Below, in pieces: positions 1 through 11,900 of a DNA stretch of 64,000 nt. A model generated the notes under the pieces. It made no database searches, had not been told where the DNA came from, and saw only the letters and a program-made list of their open reading frames with translations. The stretch spans positions 62,001 to 126,000 of the forward strand of contig JAIWND010000020.1 in NCBI GenBank assembly GCA_025330725.1. Reading direction: 5' to 3'. Position numbers and translations under genes: made by a program. Each line of letters begins with the position of its first letter. Position 1 is the first letter of the stretch. Source of the stretch: Chlamydoabsidia padenii (lineage: Eukaryota; Mucoromycota; Mucoromycetes; Mucorales; Cunninghamellaceae).

Positions 1-998
1 CTATGGACGGGAAAGAAGATGTGTATGTACATATAATCACAAAATTTAGGATGGATGACCTTTTGTAGTATAGTTGTTTGGCTTTTTTAAAACTTGATTA
101 ATAAAAAGAATATATGTAGGATGACTTTATTGATTTGGCTAATTCAACAAATGATGACTGTAAATTATCTACTAAAAGCCTAATACTTGACGTTTGAATG
201 ATGAGTAGAGACCTAGTAAGTGGGGGGGGGGCTCCATTGTCCTGACCATTGTGTTCAGGCATCAACGGGCAGAAAAAAAAAAGCTCTTAAATATTCACAT
301 AAACGATCTTTTCCCCTCTTGTTGGTCTTTTGTACTCCCCCTCTCTTTGGTGTGGAGATCAATATGATGTTGAGATAATGTAATCCATGTTGGGACACCC
401 CACTTTCTAGGATCGGTTAGGAGGGTCCTTCCTCTCTTCCAGATTTTCAAACAGCGAACCGAGGCGATCAAGACATAAAAAGTAAACGAAACAAAACCAA
501 AAAAAAAAAAAAAAAAGAACCGATCAACTGGATCATTCCTTGTTTGTACGGGTAAGCGAAGTAGAAAGATATTTCATGCAGAACTGGGTATTTCACACGG
601 AAGGGTATTAAAAAACATTTAATGAGGAAAATCTGTCACTCTTTGTTACCCCAGATTACAAAAGTAATTTCGGGTCATCCATGTTTTCAGGTACAAAGGA
701 GTGAGTGTATTTATTCGCACCACACACTCTATAGTGAGAGGGAGGGGGGAGACAGAGAGGAATGCTCCTGATTAGATTGAAGATGAACATATTATGATCC
801 ATTCACTCTCTTCTTATGGATAACTTTACATGGAATCCATCTCATATTTGGTAACCCGACCGAGATGAGCCAAAGATTCGAAAATACCTGTCTATCTTTT
901 TTTTGGGGGTGTGTGTGGGGGAGGCGGTAAAGTACTAGATTTTGATTCTCTTATATATAGTGTACTTCCCCCCCCACCTTCTTCTTTTCCTCTTTATC
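1..998. other. Non-coding leader region of the window
   Basis: No reading frame here looks like a gene. The stretch holds a G-run (221-230), an A-run near 500-516 and, just before the Myb gene, a TATA-like TTATATATAG at about 951-960 followed by a pyrimidine-rich leader. This is probably the promoter of the Myb gene plus unassigned intergenic sequence. Confidence 0.5.
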
Positions 999-1777
999 AT
1001 GCCAGCTTCTTTTGGATCTTTCTCTGTATTTAAACAAGATGGTATTCGTCAATTCTATTGCCGATGGACTCCAAAAGAAGATGATTTACTAATAGATGCT
1101 GTCAAAAAGTATGGTTGCCATAGATGGTCATTGATTGCTCAAACAATTCCTGGTCGAACACCTGCTCAGTGCTCGACTCGATGGCACGGTGCATTAAAGT
1201 AAGGCACTATAGTAAAACTCCACCCCATCTCACATTCCCCTTTTCTAGCACCAAAGTACATAAAGGAAGATGGTCAGCGGATGAAGACAAAGTATTGCTG
1301 GAGGCCGTCAAAAGTTACCAAAACGACAATAACAACACTATGCCGTGGAATGATATCGCTCAACATATTCCTAATCGAACAGGAATCCAATGTCAATCGC
1401 GATGGACCGAAGCACTTGATCCAGCAGTACGTAAAGGACGTTGGACCAAGGATGAAGATGCATCATTACGTCAAGCCGTTTCACAAGTAGGGTGTTGTTG
1501 GATCCGTGTGGCGGGATGTATTCCCAGTCGTACCCAACGTCAATGTCGAACGAGATGGAATCAGATCAAGAACACTCGGCGATCCACTAAAGAACCCACA
1601 CCTATTCCTGCTATGATTATTCCCGCTTCTGACTACTCAGTTCCCATCACCGAATCGTCAATCACTATTCCCAAGGACCCTTTTCATTTTTTACTCGATC
1701 ATCATCATCTTCCTTCTTCCTTCCTCACCACACCTGGTTTATCAAATCACTTGGATGCTTGGTTTTATGGACACTGA
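999..1777 (+). CDS. Three-repeat Myb DNA-binding protein
   Basis: Two exons, 999-1198 and 1249-1777, joined by a 50-nt GT-AG intron give 242 residues. The start is the ATG at 999; the frame stays open upstream only through a TTG in pyrimidine-rich leader. Three Myb/SANT repeats lie in tandem at about residues 20-66, 69-121 and 123-173. Each begins with a W in an (R/G)RW-type motif, has an acidic EDD or DED run, and ends in a helix with the Q-C-x-x-R-W core typical of the recognition helix. The intron removes the break between repeats 1 and 2. The C-terminal 60 residues are low in order and rich in P, S and H. It is inferred to be a nuclear sequence-specific DNA-binding protein of the 3R-Myb/Bas1-like class; target genes cannot be told from the sequence. 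Confidence 0.9.
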
Positions 1778-2728
1778 CATACATTCATTTACTTTACATT
1801 CTTTTGGGTCACTAGCTCCGACTTGCTTTTTTTTTTATTACCTTAATGTATCCCTTTTTATATATGTATCATTTAAATAATTCTAATAAACAATCATGAT
1901 TCTATTGAAACAAAAAAAAAGCCACGATATGACTTCCTACTGTAAGCAGTTGAGTAGCCCCTGTTTATTATAAAATACGAAATTGTCTCACTGCATATAG
2001 TATTACTGGCTTGGGCAATTTGGGTCTTTTTCCAGTTTGTTGTGAAGGGCGCAGTCAAAAACATGCGGGGTTAGAAATCCGTGGTCGAATTCATGCAACA
2101 TTGGAAAAGTGAATTCTTGCTTAAGGTTTTCTCTTGGGCACAAAATAACTTTTTTTTTTTCAATTCATAGGTTTCTGGACGTTATTTTTTTGCTGTGATC
2201 GGATATCTTTTTGGGTAGCCATTGACCCCTTTACCGATTCACATTCAGTTCTAGCTTGACATGATCACACAAGTGACCAAGTGCTCTTTTTTCTTGGTAG
2301 AGTATGTTGAAAATAAAGGTTATTCCCCCCCCCCCACAATCACCAAAAGATTTTGCATCAATTTGCTACTGTGTCATTATTCTATGCCAAGGCTAGCTGA
2401 TATAAAAATACATTTGTCTTTCATTTTCTTTATGGTTTGAAGGCAGTCCAATTATCAGTGCCCATTATCTTGGTTACAAGTTGACTGACATAGTACTGTG
2501 GTCTGAACACTTGAGCAAATAGTTTATCCACTTTTTATTGTTATTATTATTACAACTAGAAAGTTAAAAGGGATAATGGGATACTGAAAAGGAAAGGATG
2601 ATGAATCCTTTGGTGCATTTTGATCAATAGATTAGGTTAATAACAGATTATATAAAAGAAATAGGAATAGTTTAAATGTAATCATCTTTTTGACTGATTA
2701 ACTAAATAATAGAGCGCGCGGCTATTTC
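1778..2728. other. Intergenic region between Myb and secreted-protein genes
   Basis: No gene seen. A polyadenylation-type AATAAA-like stretch (1885-1890) follows the Myb stop. A copy of the recurring motif (reverse strand, one mismatch) lies at 2065-2077, close to TTCATGCAAC (2091-2100), a string also found upstream of the small secreted-protein gene. C-runs and T-runs are present. Confidence 0.4.
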
Positions 2729-3022
2729 CTATTCAATGGGAGCATCTGGAGCAGGTGTGGCACTCACTGGGCCATAAGATTCCAAAACACACTTGTTGAG
2801 GGCTAAAACGCCAGTAAGGGAGTCTCCAACAGGCAAAGGAACTTTTGGCTCTTGTGTTTCCTTGGACAAGCACGTAAGAAAATTGCCAAGTTTCTTAAAG
2901 TCAATGTCCGAGTTTGTAGCAGCCGGAGGTGCTGTTTGTAAATTAGCATCGGTGTCGGGAATTGCACTGACAGCAGCAGCAGAAACGACCATGAGGAGTA
3001 AAATAGATGTTTGGGAAACCAT
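2729..3022 (-). CDS. Small secreted protein, copy A
   Basis: Single exon of 97 residues starting at the ATG at 3022, which opens with MVSQTS. Residues 1-20 form a clear signal peptide (hydrophobic LLLMVV run, small residues, then A-x-A-like end). The mature part is about 77 residues with two cysteines, in LTCLSKE and LNKCVLE contexts, and a proline/alanine-rich acidic tail. It is a diverged paralogue of the gene at 31349-31732: the first seven residues, the D-[FY]-KKL segment and both cysteine contexts match. No family is recognised and no enzymatic motif is visible. A secreted or cell-surface role is inferred from the signal peptide only. The upstream 170 nt are also shared with the paralogue. 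Confidence 0.75.
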   Translation of the reverse strand: MVSQTSILLLMVVSAAAVSAIPDTDANLQTAPPAATNSDIDFKKLGNFLTCLSKETQEPKVPLPVGDSLTGVLALNKCVLESYGPVSATPAPDAPIE

Positions 3023-3082
3023 AGTAGAGATGATAGATTTGAGTTGATAGTAATTATAAAAAAAATAAAATATGGTATTGTT

Positions 3083-3187
3083 CCTTTTATACATTTTGAT
3101 TTTTTCAGGCTGATCATCGTGAACTCGGCTCCTCGGGAAACCCCCCCCCATTCATGCAACTTGACCTTTCATGCACCTTTTAACCCC
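3083..3187 (-). promoter_or_regulatory. Promoter of secreted-protein copy A, conserved with copy B
   Basis: Reading the minus strand, a TATA element TATAAAAGG (3091-3083) lies about 65 nt before the start codon. Upstream are GATGATCAGCCTGAA (3115-3101) and a block containing TGCATGAAAGG then TCAAGTTGCATGAATG (about 3178-3150). The same blocks in the same order and similar spacing precede the paralogous gene at 31349. Two TGCATGAA repeats sit in the block and could be a transcription-factor site. Confidence 0.6.
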
Positions 3188-3191
3188 CGCT

Positions 3192-5032
3192 AATGCCAGT
3201 CATACAGAACATGTTTTGCAAAAAGGGGGTGGGCGTCAGTAAAAGTTGATCAGAGGTAAATCCTTTTCTCTTTATGAACGATGTATATGCAATATACTTG
3301 GGTAATATATACTTGAGAGAGAGTTTTCTATTTGTCCATGTAGACGTATTCAACCTTTTTCTTCATTGAAGCGAGGTTTGTAATTGAAAACTAGAGCTCT
3401 CACTAGTTATTGGTAGTACCTGACAAAATGTCATACAGTAGTATGAATATTATTTCAATGATGCTGATCTTGAATTCATGCATATAATCCCTGGAAAAAC
3501 TTACCACCTACAGTGTACAGGATCTTCTTTTGTGATGATGGTATTCATGCACAGTTCATGCTCATGATGTGTAAATCTTGATTGTATTTTCTTTCTTTCT
3601 TTCTTTCTCCTACCTCACCACATTAGAGCCAAATAAAAAGTGATTTTAGCACTTGAGCATGTTACCTGTTCCTAGTTTGTTGTTCTTGCTGTTAAGATTC
3701 CTTGTTGCTCCGAAATCTTTTTCCGTCTCCTAAAGTGATACTCCAGCAGCCGACTGTTATATGTTTCTGGGAATCAAATCATGAACTCTCCCAAACTCGA
3801 GTGTTGTCAGAATACAAGTAACTTTTTTTTTTTGATTTTCAGGGGGTACCCTTTTTGGCGTTTTGTAAGGAGTTTCCTTATTTTGCCTGTCACTTGCATC
3901 AGTCAAAGAGACAAATCAAAGAGGATTAGAAGTGTATAGTTTTGGTTTATCCTGATAGGGCTTATTAGTCGTATAGACACTTGACAAACAAAGCCAAATT
4001 AGCTCGAGCATTATCGGGATTTCAAATGGCCTGTTTTTTTCATGCTGTCTGACAAATGTTACAGAAGCATTTAATATGATCTCTATTCTGGATATTATTT
4101 TTGATAAAGGTGCTAATTCATCATATGACCATGAAAAAAAAAGAATGCACATGCGGTTTCCGAAACGCGGGGTTGCTCAAACAATGGCTATAGATATATG
4201 TCGAGCCACTTTTCTCAGGGGTATAGTGTATCACCATAGATGCGAAATATGATACATGTATTGGTAGAAGCATTAATATGTGCGTACAGTACATCAAAAG
4301 TAAAAAACGTGGGTTACCGAAAAAAAAAAAAAGGAAGCGGGGGTTGAAGTTTCTCTAAAATAGAGCTTGCAAATTGACATCATCATCGCCCGCACATGTC
4401 AACGTGTATCATCTACTGCACATGTAACACAATAAAGTAGGCTCGATTTTCTTGTTGTCAGTGTTCGAGACGCCCCAGGAATGATACCCTCGATGGGAGT
4501 TCTTACATAAATGAGACCTTTCAAGCGGGTCATACTCTTTGTGTTATATCATCTTTACTCTGTCACTAGTTCATCACGTATCAAACAGACTAATTAGGAT
4601 GATGGTTTTCGGCTGTGCTGATCAATGTATTTTGTGCATAATTTAAAATGGAAAGTAATAAACATCTCATAAATGATATTTTAAGGTCAGGCTTAGATAG
4701 CGAGAGATGTGATTACTGCTTCGTCTTCTTCTTTTTTACCCCAATGTCATAGGAGAATACAGTCTCGTAAAGGGTATGCTTACATTAATAGTAAGAAGAA
4801 GGTACATTGATGATAGGTTGCTAGAAAAGAGGGTATTTTTCGTTCGAACGGTCATTATTCCTTCCTTTCCTGTCATTCCATGGACCCAGCGCCGCTTGAA
4901 CAAATCAAAGTCTATCGGAGCATGAAAAATCTTCACTTTTTTTTTCCCTGTCTCTACCCATCCCCCCTTTTTTTTCGCCTTTCTTTCTTTCACACTTTTT
5001 CGACTCGGTTCACCAAAAGAGTGAAAAGTGAT
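3192..5032. other. Intergenic region before the PPZ gene
   Basis: No convincing gene. A TTTC microsatellite lies at about 3590-3606. A reverse copy of the recurring motif (TTCAACCCCCGC on the minus strand) is at 4337-4348. A short minus-strand open frame at 3916-4152 has no recognisable features. The last 100 nt are pyrimidine-rich leader of the phosphatase gene. Confidence 0.4.
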
Positions 5033-6742
5033 ATGGGGAACCAATCATCGAAAAATGGCAGAAGAAGATCCAACAAATTATCAAAAAGCTATAGTATGCC
5101 TCCCCCACCCAAGAACATTTGGCCTGACATGGTTCCTGCCTCTGTCTCTTCTCCATCCACATTGCACAAACACCAGCACCTTCCTAGCAATAACAAATCC
5201 AAAGTTAATCAAGGCGACTCTAATTACCATGAAACCAAGGAAACTCTGGACAACAAAAAGACAGACACAAGGAAAAACAGCAACAAGAACAAAAAGAAGA
5301 AAGGTACAGGACCATTGGATACATTACCACCAGCGCCACCGTCACCACCACTGCCTATAATATGTAACGATTCCTCTGATATGATACCATCACCATCACC
5401 ACCATCACCACAAGAAGAAGACACTGACAAATTAGCCATACCTCACAACGATACTTTACAAGTCCCACATAACAATGAACATGGCAAAACCAAAAAGTTA
5501 CAACACCATCGTAATGTCTCTGTAGCATCTAGCATTTCCACAATGAACTCTTCCACAGGTACCTGTCTTATCGATGATTATATTGAACGACTCTTGGATG
5601 CAGGATACGGTAAACATAAAGGGACTAAATCACGGTTATGCCTGACAGTACTCGAAATTGATACGATATGTCATGTGGCCATGGATATATTCTTACAGCA
5701 ACCTGTAAGTAATAGTAGTAATAGAATGGGGAATAACTTGAAGGAACTTACATCTCTTTATCACTAATGATATCAATAGACACTATTGGAACTATCACCA
5801 CCTGTCAAGATTGTCGGGGATACACATGGTCAATACTCTGATTTGATCCGGTTATTCCAAATGTCAGGCCATCCTCCTTCCAGCAATTATCTCTTTTTAG
5901 GCGATTATGTCGATCGTGGTAAACAAAGTCTGGAAACCATGTTATTGTTACTGTGCTATAAAATTAAATATCCTGAAACATTCTTCTTGCTCCGTGGTAA
6001 TCATGAAAATCAAAATGTGACTCGAGGTAAGACTCCCACCCCCTATCACACAAAAAGATCGACTCATCCTTTATATTTTATACACCTAGTGTATGGATTT
6101 TACGATGAATGTAAACGACGCATTAGTGTGAAAACCTGGCGTGTCTTTGTCGACGTCTTCAACACACTTCCCATTGCCGCACTAGTAGGTGAAAAGATCT
6201 TTTGTGTTCATGGCGGTCTCTCACCCTCCCTAACCAGTATGGACGATATCCGACGCATCGAACGACCCGTGGACGTACCTGATTACGGCCTATTAAATGA
6301 TCTACTATGGTCGGATCCCACTCATGAAACCGCAGAATGGCAACCGAGTGATCGTGGGGTATCGTATTGTTTTGGGCAACAGGCGATCGACGATTTTTTG
6401 GCAAGGTTTGATTTGGATCTGATCTGTCGGGCACATATGGTCGTAGAGGGCGGGTACGAATTCTTCCATAATCGGAGTTTGGTCACTGTATTCTCGGCGC
6501 CAAATTATTGTGGTGAATTCGATAATCTGGGTGCAGTCATGAGTGTGGATAAAGATCTCATGTGCAGCTTCCAACTTTTGACACCGGATAATCATCCTCT
6601 GTGTAAGCGACAAGGTAAAAGAAAAAGAAAGGAATCAGAGGAGCATAGGACTAACATCACTCTTTTATTGTGCATAGTGCCACGGACCATCAATACGACT
6701 CACCGGCAAAACGAGTCTGAATTGAATAATACCCTATTATAG
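5033..6742 (+). CDS. PPZ1: PPZ-type serine/threonine protein phosphatase
   Basis: Four exons, 5033-5704, 5780-6026, 6090-6614 and 6678-6742, give 502 residues. The start at 5033 gives MGNQSSK, with Gly2 and Ser6 as needed for N-myristoylation and as in yeast Ppz proteins, so it is preferred over an in-frame ATG at 4880. Residues 1-200 are a disordered basic and S/P/N-rich extension. The PP1-like catalytic domain follows, with metal-site motifs GDTHGQ, GDYVDRG and RGNHE, the [10 protein letters not shown] segment, HGGLSP, and [11 protein letters not shown] near the end. PPZ phosphatases act at the plasma membrane in cation homeostasis, inhibited by Hal3-type regulators. The residues after GNHE (NQ) differ from the usual CA. 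The last small intron is 63 nt and in frame, so retention would only lengthen the tail. Confidence 0.92.
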
Positions 6743-7974
6743 ACCCCCCCTTACTGTATTCTCATTTCTTCTTCTTTTATTCATATAGTCATACATACCC
6801 CTCCTTCCCTTTAGTTTACCTCACCGTTTACATTTTACTTGTCCACCTCTATTTATTTGTATTATCATCATCTTCAATAAACAAACAAAAACTTACAATT
6901 AAAAAAAAAAAAAAGTCGCATATAGGGGGGGATGACATGGGTTTTGTCAATTCACCTAATTGACGAGTTTGTACATACATGTGTATTCATTTTCGAAACT
7001 GAGGAGGAGGGAAGGTTAAAAATAAACATCATCCCTACCATTGGCAGTCTCTTTCACAATGGATGCGATAGAATATTTATAAAAAGTATGGAATATAATG
7101 GACAATGAGACAACTATGCAGCATTGTAAATGAGCGGCACAAGTCCAAAAACGGAAACGATCAACTTTATTCGGAATCCACTTTATTTTAACCCGGTGTT
7201 TTGATAAAAATGGGAATAAGGGAGTATGCCTTAAACAAAGATAGAAGGACAATGTATATCATACGATCAATAGATTTATTGTCTATTAACATTCTTAGGA
7301 CAGTGTCTCTCCTTTTTTTTTGCTCCTCACTATCATCATGCATCTGATAAGTTTTTTTTTTTTTTTTTTTTTTCTACTTTCTTTTAAAGATGTTCTCTTA
7401 ATATGATATTATGATATAATGTTATATTTTAGTTGTTGCTAAAAAAGCTTATTTTATAATCGGATGCGCGTTATACATCAACATTATATCATCATCATCA
7501 TCATCGTCCCCTCCTTTTTTTTTTTTTTTATTAGTCGGAGACCCCACTTCTCATCAAAGAAGGAGAAGGAAAATCAGGTTTGTAATGGGTTCGATCGACA
7601 AGAGTCTTAATAATCATTTATCCTATGCTCCTTTTGTCACTCCTATTCTTACTACCTCCTCATCATATACACACAACACTTGATTCACTATCCTATCTTG
7701 ATCATGCAGATTCAAACCGCGGTAGTGGAGCGAGCGAACGAGCCAATAGGGTTTTTATACCCCTGACTACTTTATTCTATCCCCCCCCTGGAAAAAAGCT
7801 TATTTTACTTTTTCATATTGATTGATTGATTGACAAATGTGATTGCCACGGGAGATGGGTAATTAAAACAAGAAGACGGAAAACTATATATCACATATAT
7901 ATATAAAGGATGCTAATAAAAAAGATTGTTAGGAAATACCAAGTTTCTTGTTTTCTTTGCTACTACTTTTTTCA
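6743..7974. other. Intergenic region between PPZ and C2H2 genes
   Basis: No gene seen. AATAAACAAACA (6877-6888) with a following A-run marks the likely end of the PPZ transcript. T-runs (about 7350-7373), a TCA repeat near 7490-7505, GATTGATTGATTGAC (7818-7833) and ATATATATATAAAGG (7897-7910), a TATA-like element 65 nt before the C2H2 gene start, are present. Confidence 0.4.
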
Positions 7975-8640
7975 ATGTATTCATCTCATTCTTACTCTTA
8001 TCCATTCATGATGGCGGACGGCTCATCTTGTAACAATCATTCATTCATGCCTCATCAATTGAAAACCCCACCACCACCACCTCTCGTCATCTCACCTCTA
8101 CCTTACTATCTTACACCCTCAAATGGATTTGCCATCCATCATCCATCACCTTTGCATGATACCAATTTCATTGACACTCCGACAACAATGCCTACCATGT
8201 CATGGCCATCTTCTTCTTCTTCTTCTTCCTCATCGTCATCCTCCCCCATCATATCACCACCCTTATCATCACTTGCTTCTCCGCGACCTTATTCTGAAGA
8301 CATGTCTCGATTGGCAGATCCTCTTCATGATTTACAATCCTATTTCTTTGACGCCAGCCATGCCCCACGTGTTGACTATTCATCTCCTTCTCCTGCTGGC
8401 ACACCACATCGACCTTATCCTTGCCTGACTTGCCCCCGCGCATTCGCTCGTAAACATGACCTTCAACGTCATATAAGAGTTCATACAGGTGCTAAACCTT
8501 ACATGTGTTTGTCGTGTAAAAAACCATTTGCTCGAACGGATGCCTTGAAACGACATTTAAGAATGGAGGACCATTGTCGTTTAAGTCCAGAAATCCAGGC
8601 CATGAAAGGTGCAGGAAAGAGACGGTACCGTAATCTATAA
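7975..8640 (+). CDS. C2H2 zinc-finger protein, two fingers
   Basis: Single exon, 221 residues from the ATG at 7975; upstream in-frame sequence has only a TTG. Residues 1-140 are low complexity (poly-Pro near 25-30, poly-Ser near 75-88). Two adjacent C2H2 fingers sit near residues 144-196. The first is a standard C-x2-C-x12-H-x3-H followed by the TGAKPY linker. The second is C-x2-C-x12-H and ends with a longer spacing to the last His (RMEDH). A short basic tail (GKRRYRNL) follows. The paired-finger layout with a C-terminal basic tail is like Crz1/stress-type fungal regulators, but assignment to a named factor is not justified. The poly-Ser tract comes from a TCT microsatellite (about 8211-8240). 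Confidence 0.85.
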   Translation: MYSSHSYSYPFMMADGSSCNNHSFMPHQLKTPPPPPLVISPLPYYLTPSNGFAIHHPSPLHDTNFIDTPTTMPTMSWPSSSSSSSSSSSSPIISPPLSSLASPRPYSEDMSRLADPLHDLQSYFFDASHAPRVDYSSPSPAGTPHRPYPCLTCPRAFARKHDLQRHIRVHTGAKPYMCLSCKKPFARTDALKRHLRMEDHCRLSPEIQAMKGAGKRRYRNL

Positions 8641-8990
8641 GGTCTTGGTCAAATGTCTATGTTTTTTCTTTTCTTTTTTTTTTTTTTTTTTTGTAGGTAC
8701 ATTTATATTGTTATGCCTTTTTATCCTTTCATGTTTTCTTTTTTTTTTTTTGTATTCTCTTTTCTATACCTTTTTTATTTCTTTATGAACTTACATCCTT
8801 ACGCAGCCCCCTTTTTTTCTTCTTCTTATAATATTCATTTTATGTTTCTTTTCTTTCACACACAATTTATTTATTTCCAATCCACCAATAAAAATCACGA
8901 CAATGCATAGTAACACGATTTCAAACCCCGGTCTATGTTTGCTTTTTTTTGAAAATAAAACTGTTTTATTAAAATAGACTATAACCATAA
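8641..8990. other. Convergent 3' region of C2H2 and golgin genes
   Basis: T-rich spacer between two convergent genes with T-runs at 8676-8693 and 8738-8750. It contains an exact copy of the core of the recurring motif, TTTCAAACCCCG, at 8919-8930. No gene is seen. Confidence 0.45.
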
Positions 8991-11900
8991 CTATATTTCT
9001 ATCACCTCCGTTTGACAACCACTACATCGAGGCGTTTCCGAGAATTCAAAAAAGGCCGGTTTTTGTAATGGCGGTAGTTGCCCCACCAATGGACTTTTAT
9101 CAGCCGGCGCCTTTTCGTTATCGTTATCGTCATCTTCACTATCCGTATTTACCCATTCAAATCCATTTTCACTGACCGGACTGAGCCCATTCTGCATCAA
9201 TTTGACTTGTGCCGCATCCAACGCATCCCGCCCAAGCGTCAAATCTTCTTCATGATGTTCCCGCATGGCTTGATGCTGTGCCCACATGTGTTCCAGGTGT
9301 TCTTGATATTCCGTTCGTAGTCGTTCGATTGTCAGTTCCATTTCCTTTTTTTCTTGAAGTAGTGATTCTTTTTCCTTTTGAGCAACGAGTTCAGCATTCA
9401 AATGTCGATCCCGCACCGTGGTTAATTCGCCACGGATGGTGGTAAAGGCGTCAAATTGTCGCTCGAGTCGTTGACGTAGTTCTTTGACTTCGATTTCCAG
9501 TGCTGATTCTGAATCTGGTGATGGTTGATCGATTGATGGTGGATCGATCGATGGTGATGATGGTTCTTTTGGCTGGTTGTCAGAAGAAGAAGGATGTTCG
9601 GATGTGGTGATAGTTGGTGATAGTTCTTTTGGCTGGTCGTCAGAAGAAGGGTGTTCAACATCGGTGATAGTTGGTGATGATGTGTTCTGATTAACTGCCA
9701 TCAATTGCTGCTGTAGTTGATCCACCAGTCTTGATTTTTCTATTAATTGCTCCTGTGCCTCCTTGAGTTGTCCATTGAGCTGATCCACCTGATACCGTAC
9801 ACTGCTTTCCATATCTGTGACTTGCCATTGCAATGCCTCGGTGTTCTGGTCACGATTAGCCAAGAGTTGCTTGGTTTCGTCCAATCGGCGTTGTAATGTC
9901 TGCTGATCTTTGACTTGGTGTTGCAGTTGCCATCGGAGCTGACTGATTTCTTCCGTCATATTGGCCACCTTTGTTTGTTCCATCATCCATTGGTGCCGGG
10001 TATGCTCCAGTAGTCTTTCCATATTTTCATACTTGCTGCTATTAGCTGCCACCTTTTCGTCATAGAGTTGTGTTTGCTCGACATATTGTTGTTGTAATGC
10101 CGTCAGCTGAGTTTCTAACGAGTTGATTTTATCCTGCTGCTGTATCAGATCGTCACCATTGTTGGGCGTGGACTTGTCGTTCAGTGATAGCTGATGGTAG
10201 TCGCCAGTAGTAGTACCATTAGCACGTTCCAATGTCAATTGTTGTTCCAGGTCAGTGGCATGTGCTTCAAGTTGCACCAGTGTCGCCCTCATATCATCCA
10301 GTACGGTCTCCTTTTCCATCACCACTTTTTCTTGTGCCTTGAATTGCTGATCCAATGCTTGATACTTAACTTGCCATCCATCACCATTCTCCATACCAGA
10401 TTCCAGTCGCTTGATGTGGGCGTCCAATTGTTCGATTTTCTCGGCACGGTCCTCGAGTTGTGTGTTCAATGTATCCACCAATGTCTGTTGAGCCTCCAGA
10501 TTGTTATGAGATGATTCCAAGCGAGCTTCCAATCTTGATTTTTCTTCTTGCAAGCGTTCCACCACCTGTCGTTGTCCATCCAGTTCATCTTGTACCATTT
10601 TCAATTGTTCCTCCAAGAATCGACCCTTTTCTTCAGACATGTGTTGATCCGTTTCCAATTTACTAATATGTAGCTGGTGTTCCAGAGCACGTGATTCCAT
10701 ATCAGTTAATTTGTCGGCATGTGATTTTGCCTGAGATTCAGACACCTTTAATAATTGCTGAATGGTATCTAGTTCGGTCCGTTTATTGTCCAAATCCAAC
10801 AATACTTGATCATGCTGTGCGGCGATATTGTTGTCCCAGTCTGATTGTTTGCACTGCCTTTCTTGTTGTCGCGCTGTCAAAAGCATGTCAATGTCGACGG
10901 CCTTTTGCTCGATCCCATCATAGAGTGTGGTAACCCGATCGATTTTATGCTTGATTCGAGTAACCTTGTCTAATACGGCTTGTTGCTGTTCTAGACTAGT
11001 TGCATCGTTCTCGGAAGTGACATTCACCAACTGTTGTTCCATACTGTTCTTAATTTCGAGGAGATCAGCATACAGAGATTCCTTTTCACCCACTGTTTGT
11101 TCAAGTTCTGCATACTGTTGGTGCAAAACTTCAAGATTGGCGGTCGATGTTTCCAGAGCCTTGCCTTTAATCGCGAGTGCTTCTTGACATTCATGTAATT
11201 GTTGATGAAGTTGGTCGCGGTCCTGTTCCAGAAGATAAATCTGGTCCCTGAGAAAGAGGAGGGTTTTTTCATTATCTTCCACCTGTCGAGTCGCTTCAAC
11301 AAGTTGTTGCTTCATCGAGGTATGTTGTTGTTCGAGGTATTGTGCAGACGCCACCAGAGTATTGATATTGTCGTCGTCCTTGATATGACGAGTATCCAGT
11401 TTTCTTTCCAAGTCCTTGATAACCACTTGAAGGTCATCCTTATTCATCACCAGTTCCGAATGATCGCGGGTTTTCGATTCCAGTAATTGCTGCAGATTGA
11501 CCAATTGTTGCTCTAATTTGTCAGTGTCGTGATCCAATGGGGCTTGTTGAAAGGCGGCATCATTCTTTTCCAGCAGAGCAGCTTGTAATTCGCCTAGTTC
11601 ACAGTCCTTGGCATAGTTATCCGCTTGTGTTTTCGCCAATGTATCTTCAAGATCATTCACCATATCAATCAACCGAGTCGTTTCCGCCTGAAAATCCAAG
11701 TTGGACGCCTCTAATTCCACCATCTTCTTTTTCAGAGTGTCTACCAAGGCCACCCATTGGTGATGATCGTCCATAGGTTGATTCTGTGCTATTTCCAAAG
11801 CGAGTTCCATATCTGCCACTTTTGATTGGTGAGTTTGAATAGTGGTGTTATGTTCCAAGAGTCGATGATAATCCAGTTCCAACATGTGATGTTTCCCTAC

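Noticed and set aside
4880..5032. Upstream in-frame start for the PPZ phosphatase
   Set aside because: It would bury the MGNQSSK myristoylation start behind a Phe/Pro-rich stretch that looks like leader sequence.
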